Below are positions 1 through 7,105 of a stretch of 28,708 nt of DNA, one piece after another. The notes beneath the pieces are model-generated. The model was not told the DNA's origin and did no database searches. It saw nothing but the letters and a program-made list of their open reading frames with translations. Location of the stretch: the NCBI RefSeq assembly GCF_046044395.1, contig NZ_JBJUSG010000034.1, positions 1-28,708 on the forward strand, written 5' to 3'. A program made the position numbers and the translations under genes. Numbering within the stretch: position 1 is the stretch's first letter; each line of letters begins with the position of its first letter. Source of the DNA: Magnetominusculus dajiuhuensis. GTDB lineage: Bacteria; Nitrospirota; Thermodesulfovibrionia; Thermodesulfovibrionales; Magnetobacteriaceae.

Positions 1-2
1 CA

Positions 3-423
3 TCGGGGCTGTTTGGACTGGATAAAGTGAGGGAGCAGATTAATCACAGGGTATTGAAGAGAGATGGGATAAAAGAATACACGTTGGATGCTGACGCTAC
101 GGAGGTAATAGGGGAAAAATAGGAAGCACACTTTACATACAAGGGCAATAAGGGAGCCGATGCTTGGGTTTTTATATGAGGCCAATCTGTGCATATTATG
201 ATGAGTTCAGAGAGGGGATGCGGAGAATTGTAACAAAGAGTTAAAAGGTGGATTTGCAATGGAGCGTATGCCTTGTGGCCAGACATATGCCAACGCGGTG
301 TTTTTCAGGATAGGAGTGATAGCGTATAATCTATTTATAGGATTTAAAAGGTTGTCATGTTCTGAGTCGTGGGCAAGGCATACAATAACAACATTTCGTT
401 GGAATCGGAAGAGGTATGTTTAA
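3..423 (+). pseudogene. Decayed IS1380-family transposase remnant (5'-truncated by the window edge)
   Basis: Three reading frames joined together spell a transposase. Frame 3 from base 3 reads SGLFGLDKVREQINHRVLK, then LDADATEVIGEK, a stop at 120-122, then EAHFTYKGNKG. A shifted frame continues PMLGFLYEANLCI, and a third gives YDEFREG near 198-218. From base 229 the frame is open to the stop at 421-423 and reads NKELKGGF, MERMPCGQ, ANAVFFRIGVIAYNLF, KRLSCSESWARHTI and TFRW. These blocks are characteristic of IS1380-type DDE transposases, from my knowledge of the family. A full-length enzyme has roughly 150-200 residues between the DEFREG and KELKGGF blocks, so an internal deletion has occurred. 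The part after TFRW is also lost. With a stop, at least two frameshifts and a deletion, this is a dead copy. Confidence 0.8.
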
Positions 424-666
424 AAAATGAGAAGTTATGTAATATTAGTTAGTTAGGATAAGTGTTTTATTGTTTATGATACACAACAATGGAATGGCAA
501 TATTATAAATGATAAAAATGCCCCAAAAAACCCTTTATATTGGCAGGTGCAAATTCCTATATCGGAGCTTGGGGTAAGCGGTTGGCGCGAAACTTACCCA
601 AACACTATGTTATAATAGCCAATTGTTGTTTAGCTGTCAGCGTTATAGAGGAGATTTAAGCCTTTA
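424..666. other. A/T-rich intergenic region between transposase remnant and the SGNH gene
   Basis: I see no gene here. It probably includes degraded insertion-sequence end sequence after the transposase stop, but I could not recognise a terminal inverted repeat. The last 100 bases hold the likely promoter of the gene at 667. Confidence 0.5.
572..616 (+). promoter_or_regulatory. Inverted repeat and -10 box upstream of the SGNH gene
   Basis: GGGTAAG (572-578) and CTTACCC (593-599) form a perfect 7-bp inverted repeat with a 14-base spacer. A consensus TATAAT lies at 611-616. There is no good -35 hexamer at 17 bases, so the promoter may need an activator, and the inverted repeat is placed where one could bind. 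Downstream, GAGGAG at 648-653 is a Shine-Dalgarno about 13 bases before the ATG at 667. Confidence 0.4.
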
Positions 667-2478
667 ATGATTATAGATAACAAGTCGTGGCCTAAGTCAA
701 AGGACTCGCTTATCAGGTTTTTTTTTAACGAGCTGCTTCTTAAGATACTTATCGCCCTGCTTACCTTCGGTGCGGTTTACCTGTTTTGCGAAAAACTTAA
801 CAGCTTTCTGATGATCAGGGTTTATATCAACATGAGGTCTTCTTATGACAACAACCCACGGATTTATTTCCACAATCAAAAGGGAGACTTTGACAGAGAG
901 AAGCTTGTAATGGCGCACATTGACCAGTCTGAGGGGTTTGTGAACCTAAAATTCAAAATCCCGGAGGAAATCAAAGACCCCATGGTGATGAGTTTGTTCG
1001 TGGGCGAAAAGGAGGGCGTCATAGAGATAAAAAGCATCCGGATGGAAACGCTATTCAAGCGCTACCAGTGGTCTGCCGCCGAGATATTGAAGGAGTTTGT
1101 GCCTAATGAAAACATCTCCGGATATGAATTAGTTGACGGCGTACTTCGCATAACTACCAAACGCAATACTCCGTTTATCAGCAACTGGAATATTGGAGGC
1201 AAGTACGAGCAACTGCAGCGCTCTATTGACAAGCATTATCTGTCATACGTATTTGGCGCGGGGGCAGCCCTTATAGCCTTTTTCATCTTATCGAAAAAAC
1301 GCTTTCCAGTTGTTGACCCAAGGGGGAAATCCATTTTCAGCATATCTACGGCGTCGGTATTCGCCTTGTTTATCAGCCTGCCGTTTATGAGTACGATTTT
1401 TCTTATAACCTATAAAGTTGATATAACCGAACAGAGAACCCTTGCCAGAAAACCACCGCTGAAAAACCTTGAAGACCTTGCCAGGTTCACCGAGGATTAC
1501 ACCCAATACTATGAAGACAACTTCGGGTTTCGCGAGATGCTGATACGATGGAACAACGAGTTTAAGGTGAAATGGTTAAACACTTCGCCGATGCAGGAAC
1601 AGGTAGTGTTCGGGCGTGATGGGTGGGTTTATCTGTCCGCATTGAACATAATCAATGACTACAAAGGCATTAAACAGTTTACAAACGCCGAGCTGAGCGA
1701 TATTAAGCATACCCTGCTGGAGAGACAGAGATGGCTTGCAAAAAGGGGTATGAAATACTATGTGATAATAGCGTCCAACAAGGAGACTATCTACCCTGAA
1801 TACCTGCCTGATTACATAAGAAAAACCGGAGGAAAGACCAGGGCAGAGCAACTTATGGAATATATGGATAATTCGACAGTTAAAATAATCAACGTAAAAG
1901 ACGCCCTTGTCAATGCAAAGCCGGGCGGACAACTGTTTCACAAGACCGACACCCACTGGAATAGCTACGGCGCGTTTTGGGCTTATCGGGAAGTAATGAA
2001 ATCAATGGGCTTCCCCGGCTCGCAACCTATGGACATATCAGAATTCAGTTTACACAAGAAATACATAAAAGGTGGCGACCTCTACAAACTCCTGTCCCTG
2101 TCCGACCTTTATACCGATGAAGATATTATCTTTCATCATATAACACCTTATAGAAGCGTGCTGGGCAAACCGGGCGACTACGCAAACCCCTGCTGGGACC
2201 CAAACACCCCAATAGTTGTCAAGGAAATTGACGATAAGCGTCTGCCAAAAGTCGTTGTCTTCAGGGATTCCTTTTTTATTAACATGCTGCATTATTTCTC
2301 GGAACACTTCCAGCGCAGCGTATTCCTGTGGACGATGACCTTTGATAAGGATATAATAGAGAAAGAACACCCCGACATCGTCGTCACTGAATTCGTAGAA
2401 AGAGACATTGACAGGCTGGGCGATAAGAAAATAAGAGAGCTGACCAACCCTGCCACACCAGACAATAAAACCAAATAA
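667..2478 (+). CDS. Membrane-anchored SGNH/AlgJ-AlgX-like acyltransferase
   Basis: This 603-residue protein probably transfers or removes acetyl groups on an exported polysaccharide. Hydrophobic segments lie at about 20-45, 193-212 and 225-250, with charged stretches between. The C-terminal part, from about residue 270, is the SGNH-like domain of the AlgX/AlgJ family: it opens with VVFGRDGWVYL, then has KTDTHWN (D428, H430) and VVFRDSFF, where S535 is the likely nucleophile. AlgJ-family proteins usually work with an MBOAT protein (AlgI), and one is encoded at 8670-10145 on the other strand, not adjacent. The region between TM1 and TM2 (about 46-190) has no family I recognise. Start: ATG with GAGGAG upstream. 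The enzyme class is well supported; the substrate is unknown. Confidence 0.78.
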   Translation: MIIDNKSWPKSKDSLIRFFFNELLLKILIALLTFGAVYLFCEKLNSFLMIRVYINMRSSYDNNPRIYFHNQKGDFDREKLVMAHIDQSEGFVNLKFKIPEEIKDPMVMSLFVGEKEGVIEIKSIRMETLFKRYQWSAAEILKEFVPNENISGYELVDGVLRITTKRNTPFISNWNIGGKYEQLQRSIDKHYLSYVFGAGAALIAFFILSKKRFPVVDPRGKSIFSISTASVFALFISLPFMSTIFLITYKVDITEQRTLARKPPLKNLEDLARFTEDYTQYYEDNFGFREMLIRWNNEFKVKWLNTSPMQEQVVFGRDGWVYLSALNIINDYKGIKQFTNAELSDIKHTLLERQRWLAKRGMKYYVIIASNKETIYPEYLPDYIRKTGGKTRAEQLMEYMDNSTVKIINVKDALVNAKPGGQLFHKTDTHWNSYGAFWAYREVMKSMGFPGSQPMDISEFSLHKKYIKGGDLYKLLSLSDLYTDEDIIFHHITPYRSVLGKPGDYANPCWDPNTPIVVKEIDDKRLPKVVVFRDSFFINMLHYFSEHFQRSVFLWTMTFDKDIIEKEHPDIVVTEFVERDIDRLGDKKIRELTNPATPDNKTK

Positions 2479-2530
2479 TCTCCCCGCGTAGAATAATTTT
2501 ACTTTGGCTTGGCAATTTTACCCCCTTGTC

Positions 2531-2566
2531 TTGACATCTGAATTAACGAGGTGTTACAATACCTCG
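2531..2566 (+). promoter_or_regulatory. Strong sigma-70-type promoter with palindrome over the -10
   Basis: TTGACA at 2531-2536 and TACAAT at 2555-2560 are separated by 18 bases, a near-consensus promoter for the three small genes that follow. CGAGGT (2547-2552) and ACCTCG (2561-2566) form a perfect 6-bp inverted repeat that brackets the -10 box, so a dimeric repressor could sit there. Operator function is inference. Confidence 0.65.
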
Positions 2567-2621
2567 AAGGGTCACATAACAGGGGGGACATTTATGGAGA
2601 AATGTTTATGGAGGAATATCT

Positions 2622-2927
2622 ATGGCAGATCTAACGATATTGGAAGGTCAGGGAAGGGATGTAAAGCGCTATGTCCTGATAGGTTCATTTTTAGGCGGCC
2701 TGCTCGGCGCTACCGCGGCCTTGCTCTTATACCCGCAGCCTTCTGAGAACAGATTAAAGACGATAACAGACATACAACGCGACCTTTTCAGGCCGGTACG
2801 GAACAAGTTTCGTGAGATGGTGGAACACATAGGCGATTCCCTGATAAAGGCGATAGACGACGCGGCGGCAAGCGCGGCAGCCGATAAACTCTACGCCGAG
2901 GACGAAGACCCCGATTTGAGGGATTGA
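2622..2927 (+). CDS. YtxH-like small membrane protein
   Basis: This 101-residue protein has one glycine-rich hydrophobic segment at about residues 18-37 (YVLIGSFLGGLLGATAALLL), followed by a charged, probably helical tail ending in an acidic run (EDEDPDLRD). The GG-x2-GA pattern is typical of YtxH/gas-vesicle-like proteins, whose function is mostly unknown; the Bacillus members respond to stress. Start: ATG at 2622 with GGAGGA at 2610-2615, 6 bases upstream. It is first in a cluster of three small genes behind the promoter at 2531-2566. The longer overlapping frame from 2504 lacks such a ribosome site and was not used. Confidence 0.7.
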   Translation: MADLTILEGQGRDVKRYVLIGSFLGGLLGATAALLLYPQPSENRLKTITDIQRDLFRPVRNKFREMVEHIGDSLIKAIDDAAASAAADKLYAEDEDPDLRD

Positions 2928-2961
2928 GTTCAACGCTGATTCAGATGGAGATTGACAAACA

Positions 2962-3378
2962 ATGGATGTAATGCAGTTTTCGCTGTGGGCGGTAGTGGTA
3001 GTGTGCAGCGCACCGATATTAATTCAGATAGCGAGGATGATAGGTTCGCTTATTGAGCTGATCAGGACGACGAGCTGTTCACTCAGGGATTTTGCGAACG
3101 AAGTGGTGCAGACAGTTAAAACAACTAACCGCATCCTGTCAACGGTTGACGAAATGGTCGTGGGGATAAAGGAACTTGTGTCGTCTTTAAAAGAACTCGG
3201 CGCAGGCGCGAAAAAACTTGGTGGGACACTAAAAGAATCGTCCCAATATGTAGCTAAGCTGCTTGGCCAGACAACCGGCCTGATTGCATTGATAAAATCA
3301 ACCATAGGCATATTTACGAAAGGTGTAATAAAAAAAGGAGAACATGATAGCAAAGGAGGACATAATGACAAAGAATGA
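2962..3378 (+). CDS. DUF948-like membrane-anchored coiled-coil protein
   Basis: This 138-residue protein begins with a hydrophobic segment (WAVVVVCSAPILIQIARMI, about 9-27), followed by a long helical region with repeating small and hydrophobic residues (VDEMVVGIKELVSSLKEL) and a second mildly hydrophobic stretch (LIALIKSTIGIF). That architecture resembles DUF948 proteins, which often neighbour YtxH genes. It starts 34 bases after the first YtxH gene, and its 3' end overlaps the next gene by 14 bases, so the three are probably co-transcribed and coupled. The ribosome site is weak (GGAG about 12 bases upstream). The family call is tentative. Confidence 0.6.
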   Translation: MDVMQFSLWAVVVVCSAPILIQIARMIGSLIELIRTTSCSLRDFANEVVQTVKTTNRILSTVDEMVVGIKELVSSLKELGAGAKKLGGTLKESSQYVAKLLGQTTGLIALIKSTIGIFTKGVIKKGEHDSKGGHNDKE

Positions 3379-3796
3379 CCAAAAGGGAGTATCAGGGGTA
3401 TTTCTTGCCGCGGCCACATTGGTAGGAAGTTTGGTAGGGGCGGCCCTAGGCCTTGTACTGGCACCGCAGTCCGGAGACAAGACCCGCGCTAAGATTCGCG
3501 AATCCTATGACAGCGTCGTAGAAAACGTAAACTCTGTCATAAAGAAGGTAGATGATACATTGCCTGATTTTGTAACAAGGGTAAAAACCGAACTTCAGGA
3601 TGTGCCCGACAATGTAAAATCTGAGCTGTTGACTTTAACAAAAGACACCGAAGATAAAATAAACAAGGCGGTAGAGATGAGCAGCTCATATCTTGCGGAC
3701 GTAAAGAGCACTATATCCTCGACATTCGACGGAGGCAAGAAGACCCTGTCTTCGACAATTGAAGAAGGGAAAAAGATGGTGTCAAGAAATAAATAA
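3365..3796 (+). CDS. YtxH-domain protein
   Basis: This 143-residue protein has a glycine- and alanine-rich hydrophobic segment near the N-terminus (VFLAAATLVGSLVGAALGLV), then APQSGDKTR, the typical YtxH continuation. A long amphipathic helical tail rich in Val, Ser, Thr and Lys follows. Two in-frame ATGs both have ribosome sites: 3344 (AAGGAG) and 3365 (AAAGGAGG, 5 bases away). I prefer 3365 because the site is stronger and the overlap with the upstream gene is smaller. It is the last gene of the trio and is followed by a strong terminator. Its role is unknown; an envelope-stress or structural role is inference. Confidence 0.72.
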   Translation: MTKNDQKGVSGVFLAAATLVGSLVGAALGLVLAPQSGDKTRAKIRESYDSVVENVNSVIKKVDDTLPDFVTRVKTELQDVPDNVKSELLTLTKDTEDKINKAVEMSSSYLADVKSTISSTFDGGKKTLSSTIEEGKKMVSRNK

Positions 3797-3820
3797 GATC
3801 AGAGAAAGAACAAGTGCAAA

Positions 3821-3859
3821 AGATAATCGGACGAGGCCTCGCCCGATTATCTTTTTTTA
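3821..3859 (+). terminator. Intrinsic terminator after the YtxH cluster
   Basis: AGATAATCGG (3821-3830) pairs perfectly with CCGATTATCT (3843-3852). The loop itself contains the palindrome CGAGGCCTCG, so the hairpin is long and GC-capped. A run of T residues ends it at about 3859. The mirror-image A-run on the other strand is short, so it acts mainly on the plus strand. Confidence 0.88.
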
Positions 3860-3883
3860 AAAGTGCTTTTTTTAAATATGGCT

Positions 3884-5086
3884 TTAAAAGTGCTTTATAA
3901 AGCGGCTCATCAATGTATGGCCTTCGCCAATGAAGTCAGCATCCTTCAATGATGCTATCCCTTCGTCGTAGGAAATGTTATTAGTTTTCACGTTGCGGCT
4001 GTCGTATATGACAAACGGCACGGGTGCGTTGGTGTGGGTTTTGAGTGCGATAGGGGTTGGATGGTCTGGCATAAGCAGAATCTTATAATCGCCCATACCT
4101 TTCAACAGTCTTAGTACCTCGCCCACAACGAGGGAGTCGAAGTCTTCGATGGCGCGAATCTTATCTGCAAGTCTACCGGAGTGCCCGGCTTCGTCAGGAG
4201 CCTCGACATGGATATATACAAAATCCCTGTCATTCAGAGAATCAACCCCGTATCGGGCCTTACCTGTGTAGTTGGTGTCAAGGTAGCCAGTGGCACCGGG
4301 TACGTCTATTACCCTCAGCCCGGCGCAGACACCGAGTCCTTTTGTGAGGTCAACGGCGCTTATCAGAGAGCCTTCTATGCCATATTTTGCTTTAAAGAGC
4401 GGCATATCGGGGCGTTTTCCCTGCCCCCAGAGCCATATACTGTTAGCCGGGGGTTTCCCAAGTCTCATTCTCTCAATATTCACGGGATGGCCTTTCAGGA
4501 TTTGCTGCGATTTCGACATAAGTTCTAGTAACAAACAGGAGCTTTCCCCATTTGGTAAATATGACAGTATCGGTTTGCCGGTTATGTCGTGTGGGGGGGT
4601 GCAGGACATATCCACCGGGCCATCTTTCCAGACCATCAGGTGCCGGTAACTTATGCCCGGGTAAAAGTGGATTTTGTCGTCGGCTAATCCTTTGTTGACA
4701 GCCGTGATTAATACCTTAGCCTCCTCCGATGTTATATGCCCGGAGCTGTAGTCGGCCATCAATGTCTCTTCTTGTGCAAAATCGAGACATACGAGATTAC
4801 ACCTGAAGGCGGCATCGCCTTTATCAAGAGAAACCCCCATGCTTGCGGCCTCAAGCGGTGCCCTGCCGCAGTAGTACTGCCGCGGGTCGTAACCCAGAAT
4901 ACTCAGATTTGCGACATCAGAGCCGGGTGGAAACCCCTCAGGGACAGTCCTGACCATTCCGACGGTTCCCCCTGAGGCAAGCGAGTCCATATTGGGAGTG
5001 GCGGCCTTTTGTAACGGCGTCATTGCCCCAATGGCCTCAAGCGGCATATCGGCCATCCCGTCGCCTATCAGTACGATGTATTTCAT
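3884..5086 (-). CDS. apgM: Cofactor-independent phosphoglycerate mutase, archaeal type
   Basis: This 400-residue enzyme interconverts 3- and 2-phosphoglycerate in glycolysis/gluconeogenesis. It belongs to the alkaline-phosphatase superfamily. Visible motifs: VLIGDGMAD (metal ligand D9), PGSDVANLSILGYDP (catalytic Ser probably S56), VEAPDEAGHSG (D298, H302), LLMPDHPTP (D341, H342) and KTHTNAPVPF (H351). These are the ApgM signatures, and the length fits the archaeal-type family (about 400) rather than GpmI (about 510). No clear Shine-Dalgarno precedes the ATG. A TATAAT on this strand at 5103-5108 would give a very short leader. It stands alone, convergent with the YtxH cluster. Confidence 0.93.
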   Translation of the reverse strand: MKYIVLIGDGMADMPLEAIGAMTPLQKAATPNMDSLASGGTVGMVRTVPEGFPPGSDVANLSILGYDPRQYYCGRAPLEAASMGVSLDKGDAAFRCNLVCLDFAQEETLMADYSSGHITSEEAKVLITAVNKGLADDKIHFYPGISYRHLMVWKDGPVDMSCTPPHDITGKPILSYLPNGESSCLLLELMSKSQQILKGHPVNIERMRLGKPPANSIWLWGQGKRPDMPLFKAKYGIEGSLISAVDLTKGLGVCAGLRVIDVPGATGYLDTNYTGKARYGVDSLNDRDFVYIHVEAPDEAGHSGRLADKIRAIEDFDSLVVGEVLRLLKGMGDYKILLMPDHPTPIALKTHTNAPVPFVIYDSRNVKTNNISYDEGIASLKDADFIGEGHTLMSRFIKHF

Positions 5087-5102
5087 CCAGCGCTATTCTG
5101 AC

Positions 5103-5108
5103 ATTATA
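5103..5108 (-). promoter_or_regulatory. Possible -10 box of apgM
   Basis: TATAAT read on the minus strand, about 17 bases upstream of the apgM ATG. The -35 region is poor (TGGCCA at 17 bases). If used, the leader would be about 10 bases, too short for a normal ribosome site. Confidence 0.35.
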
Positions 5109-5167
5109 TAAAACATTTTATCAATGGCCAGTTTCACTTTTTTTACCCGTCACAATTGATTTATTTC

Positions 5168-5197
5168 TTGACAAATTCCTTCCCGATACTCAATAAT
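5168..5197 (+). promoter_or_regulatory. Putative promoter of the response regulator
   Basis: TTGACA (5168-5173) and AATAAT (5192-5197) lie 18 bases apart. They would give a leader of about 75 bases before the ATG at 5279. Confidence 0.45.
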
Positions 5198-5278
5198 AGC
5201 ATTAGGAGCGGTGCAGCTCAGACTGAGGAAGAGGTATCGTGGGAGCTGGCCGTTGTTATAATCAAGGAGGGCGGAGTT

Positions 5279-6061
5279 ATGTCGGACAAGGGAAAGCAGG
5301 CGATACTGTGTGTGGATGATGAGCAGGATATCCTGGACTCATTGTACGATACATTTATGGATACATATGATGTAAAGACGGCTATCAATGGTGTTGAGGC
5401 ATTAAACATACTCACGGAGTCTGAGATAGCGGTTGTCATATCTGACCAGAGAATGCCGATAATGACGGGGGCGATGCTATTGCAGGAAGTAAATAAGATC
5501 AAACCCCGCTGTAAGAAGGTGCTGTTGACGGGTTACTCCGACATTGACGCGGCTGTTGACGCCATAAATAAAGGTGCGGTTAACAAGTACATCCACAAAC
5601 CATGGGATGAGCATGAGCTTATCGAGACGGTTGAGCATTTAATCAAGATGTATAATGCCGACGAATTCATGAACAAGATGATAGAGGACAGCAAGAAGAT
5701 CAAGACAAAGATAGATAAATGGAAATATCAGTCCGACTTGCTGGAGCAGTTCATAGACAGTTGCCAGATGGGGATATGTGTCGTTGACGCGATGGAGAAT
5801 ATCGTGATGGTTAATAAGCCTGGCCTGAAACTCCTCAAATACGACAGCATTGATGCGATTAAAGATAAAAAGGTAGATACTGTTTTTATTATTGATAGCA
5901 ATAAGAGACAGGCGTTTCGGGAGTTGTATGAGAAGGGGACGTTTTACCAGTTGTTGGAGGTAAAGCAAGCCGATGGCAACACTGCGGGGTTGCAGGCAAG
6001 CCTGACATATCTTACCGATGAGAAAGGCGTAAAGCAGTTAAGAGGAATATTATTTAATTAG
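5279..6061 (+). CDS. Response regulator: receiver plus PAS-like domain
   Basis: This 260-residue two-component receiver protein has ILCVDDEQDIL (acidic pair D13, D14), VISDQRMP (phospho-acceptor D56), LLTGYSD (T84) and IHKPWD (K107), a complete receiver over residues 7-125. A helical linker (about 128-155) leads to a PAS-like fold at about 157-260 (SCQMGICVVDAMENIVMVN). There is no DNA-binding, GGDEF, EAL, HD or kinase domain, so output is probably through protein contact. Start: ATG at 5279 with AAGGAGG 8 bases upstream. The open frame extends to 5156, but that N-terminal extension has no ribosome site and overlaps the promoter. No histidine kinase lies in the window. Confidence 0.85.
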   Translation: MSDKGKQAILCVDDEQDILDSLYDTFMDTYDVKTAINGVEALNILTESEIAVVISDQRMPIMTGAMLLQEVNKIKPRCKKVLLTGYSDIDAAVDAINKGAVNKYIHKPWDEHELIETVEHLIKMYNADEFMNKMIEDSKKIKTKIDKWKYQSDLLEQFIDSCQMGICVVDAMENIVMVNKPGLKLLKYDSIDAIKDKKVDTVFIIDSNKRQAFRELYEKGTFYQLLEVKQADGNTAGLQASLTYLTDEKGVKQLRGILFN

Positions 6062-6067
6062 CAATAG

Positions 6068-6180
6068 CCGGAGTTCTGAAGCCGCCAACGAGGGGATAAT
6101 CCCCCGTCTTGTCGGCGGCAGCCCAAAATAAATAGACAAAGCGTGGCTATATTTACGGGTGAGGGGTGTTACCCTCACGG
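6068..6180 (+). repeat. Two-hairpin intergenic element, copy A
   Basis: It starts 7 bases after the response-regulator stop. Hairpin 1: GCCGCC (6081-6086) with GGCGGC (6114-6119), enclosing a second small stem GGGGA-TAA-TCCCC. Then the conserved linker AGCCCAAA..AATAGACAAA. Hairpin 2: GTGAGGG (6159-6165) with CCCTCAC (6172-6178), loop containing GTTA. The same order of blocks recurs at 22509-22602. It may end transcription or be a mobile 3'-UTR element. Confidence 0.7.
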
Positions 6181-6253
6181 TAATTTCTTTCTAACGAATA
6201 ATACAGGTTATCATGGGAAGTTGCAATGGTTTCCAGACTATTCTTTTCTTTGG

Positions 6254-6288
6254 CTGTCATTCCGGCTTGCAGACTGTGTCATAATTAT
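6254..6288 (+). repeat. CTGTCATTCC..CAGACTGTGTCA repeat, copy 1
   Basis: CTGTCATTCC is followed by CAGACTGTGTCATAATTAT (6270-6288). The same pair of blocks recurs at 28643-28675. The second block is perfectly inverted at 6602-6620. Confidence 0.65.
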
Positions 6289-6289
6289 G

Positions 6290-6340
6290 TGGAATAATTC
6301 GTATTGCATTATCGATAATTATTATCGAAAAGTTATTCCA
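6290..6340. repeat. Nested palindrome (cruciform-prone)
   Basis: TGGAATAA (6290-6297) pairs with TTATTCCA (6333-6340). Inside it, TCGATAA (6312-6318) pairs with TTATCGA (6322-6328) around a TTA loop. It is very A/T rich and could form two coaxial stems. Confidence 0.6.
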
Positions 6341-6450
6341 AGTTGCAGACAAATGAGTTAATTAGAAAACTGTGTGATGATATTTTTCAATAAATTACAT
6401 TATTCATCGGAGTTTCCATTGATTATTATGTTGTTCCATGCTTAAAATAA

Positions 6451-6478
6451 CTGGATTCCTGCTTTCGCAGGAATGACA
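6451..6478. repeat. GGATTCCTGC hairpin repeat, copy 1
   Basis: ATTCCTGC (6455-6462), loop TTTC, GCAGGAAT (6467-6474), then GACA. It is nearly identical to 28544-28570 (loop TTCC). This palindrome type is widespread in intergenic DNA of many bacteria. Confidence 0.75.
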
Positions 6479-6601
6479 GACCAAAGAATATGCAATCTTT
6501 GACCTACTTTTGTTATTAGAAAAAAGTCATAGGTCGAAATGCCAATACAGTGATAGGCATATAACCATATGTTTTATATGTTTTGACTTTTTTTGTAAAA
6601 A

Positions 6602-6620
6602 ATAATTATGACACAGTCTG
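6602..6620 (-). repeat. Inverted copy of CAGACTGTGTCATAATTAT
   Basis: ATAATTATGACACAGTCTG here is the exact reverse complement of 6270-6288. The 19-bp pair encloses about 310 bases containing the nested palindrome and the 6451 hairpin, as in a degenerate miniature transposable element. Confidence 0.65.
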
Positions 6621-6688
6621 TTGTCTGGAATCTATCCTTAATATCTCAGAATATGCAAAATCATCTTGGAACAACCACTTAAGGGACG

Positions 6689-6712
6689 ATTCCGGACAAG
6701 CCGGAATGACAA
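6689..6712. repeat. ATTCCGG hairpin repeat
   Basis: ATTCCGG (6689-6695), loop ACAAG, CCGGAAT (6701-6707), then GACAA. It shares the ATTCC..GGAATGACA frame with the hairpins at 6451 and 28544 but has a diverged stem. Confidence 0.55.
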
Positions 6713-6779
6713 AAAGGGACAAAGATGACAACAAACTAAGCAACTACCGCTTACTTATGATGGAGAACAAATTTACCGT

Positions 6780-6808
6780 GGGGTTACCCCCCTTCGTCTT
6801 TGATCTTT
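6780..6808. repeat. Half copy of the two-hairpin element (second hairpin and tail)
   Basis: GGGG-TTA-CCCC followed by CCTTCGTC.TT.ATCTTTT matches the end of copy B at 22586-22616. It sits just beyond the hisE stop. On the plus strand it is followed by T-rich sequence. Confidence 0.55.
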
Positions 6809-6814
6809 TGTTCT

Positions 6815-7105
6815 TTAATCTTTAGTACTTCTGCCGTTAAGTTCCTGATAGATGTCATCCGGCGAGATGTCCTCGCGGGCCATAAGGACGAGTGTGTGAT
6901 AGCACAAGTCTGAGAGTTCTTCAATGATGCGCTGCCTGCCCTGTCCCTTTGCGGCGATGATTACTTCTATGGCCTCTTCGCCGAACTTCTTTAGAATCTT
7001 GTCCTTACCTTGTGCGAACAAGGAGCATGTGTATGAGCCTTCAACAGTATGCTCCTTCCTTTCCAATATCAGACGATAGAGTTCTTCAAGGGTGTTTTTT
7101 TCCAT
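6815..7105 (-). CDS. hisE: Phosphoribosyl-ATP pyrophosphohydrolase
   Basis: HisE hydrolyses phosphoribosyl-ATP to phosphoribosyl-AMP, step 2 of histidine synthesis. The 96-residue protein shows the MazG-like helical signature KKFGEEAIEVIIAAK, then IIEELSDLCYHTLVLM; the EE..E and E..D residues bind Mg. The start chosen is the ATG at 7105 (MEKNTLEEL), because AGAGGAAG lies 6 bases upstream; the ATG two codons earlier has that site abutting it. It overlaps the end of hisI by about 20 bases, so the two are translationally coupled. HisI and HisE are separate proteins here, not the fused HisIE of enterics. Confidence 0.93.
   Translation of the reverse strand: MEKNTLEELYRLILERKEHTVEGSYTCSLFAQGKDKILKKFGEEAIEVIIAAKGQGRQRIIEELSDLCYHTLVLMAREDISPDDIYQELNGRSTKD

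Larger units (their letters stand above)
6062..6814. other. 750-bp gene-free region rich in hairpin repeats
   Basis: No credible gene: frames here are short, low in codon bias and overlap palindromes. The stretch lies between the ends of two convergent genes (the response regulator and hisE). It holds a two-hairpin element, a nested palindrome, a 19-bp inverted pair and several GATTCC..GGAATGACA hairpins, listed separately. Confidence 0.7.

Noticed and set aside
5156..5278. N-terminal extension of the response regulator
   Set aside because: No ribosome site; it overlaps the promoter, and the receiver begins normally at 5279 behind AAGGAGG.
6143..6825. Two plus-strand frames of 72 and 80 codons in the gap before hisE
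   Set aside because: They read through hairpin repeats, have unlikely composition and no ribosome sites.
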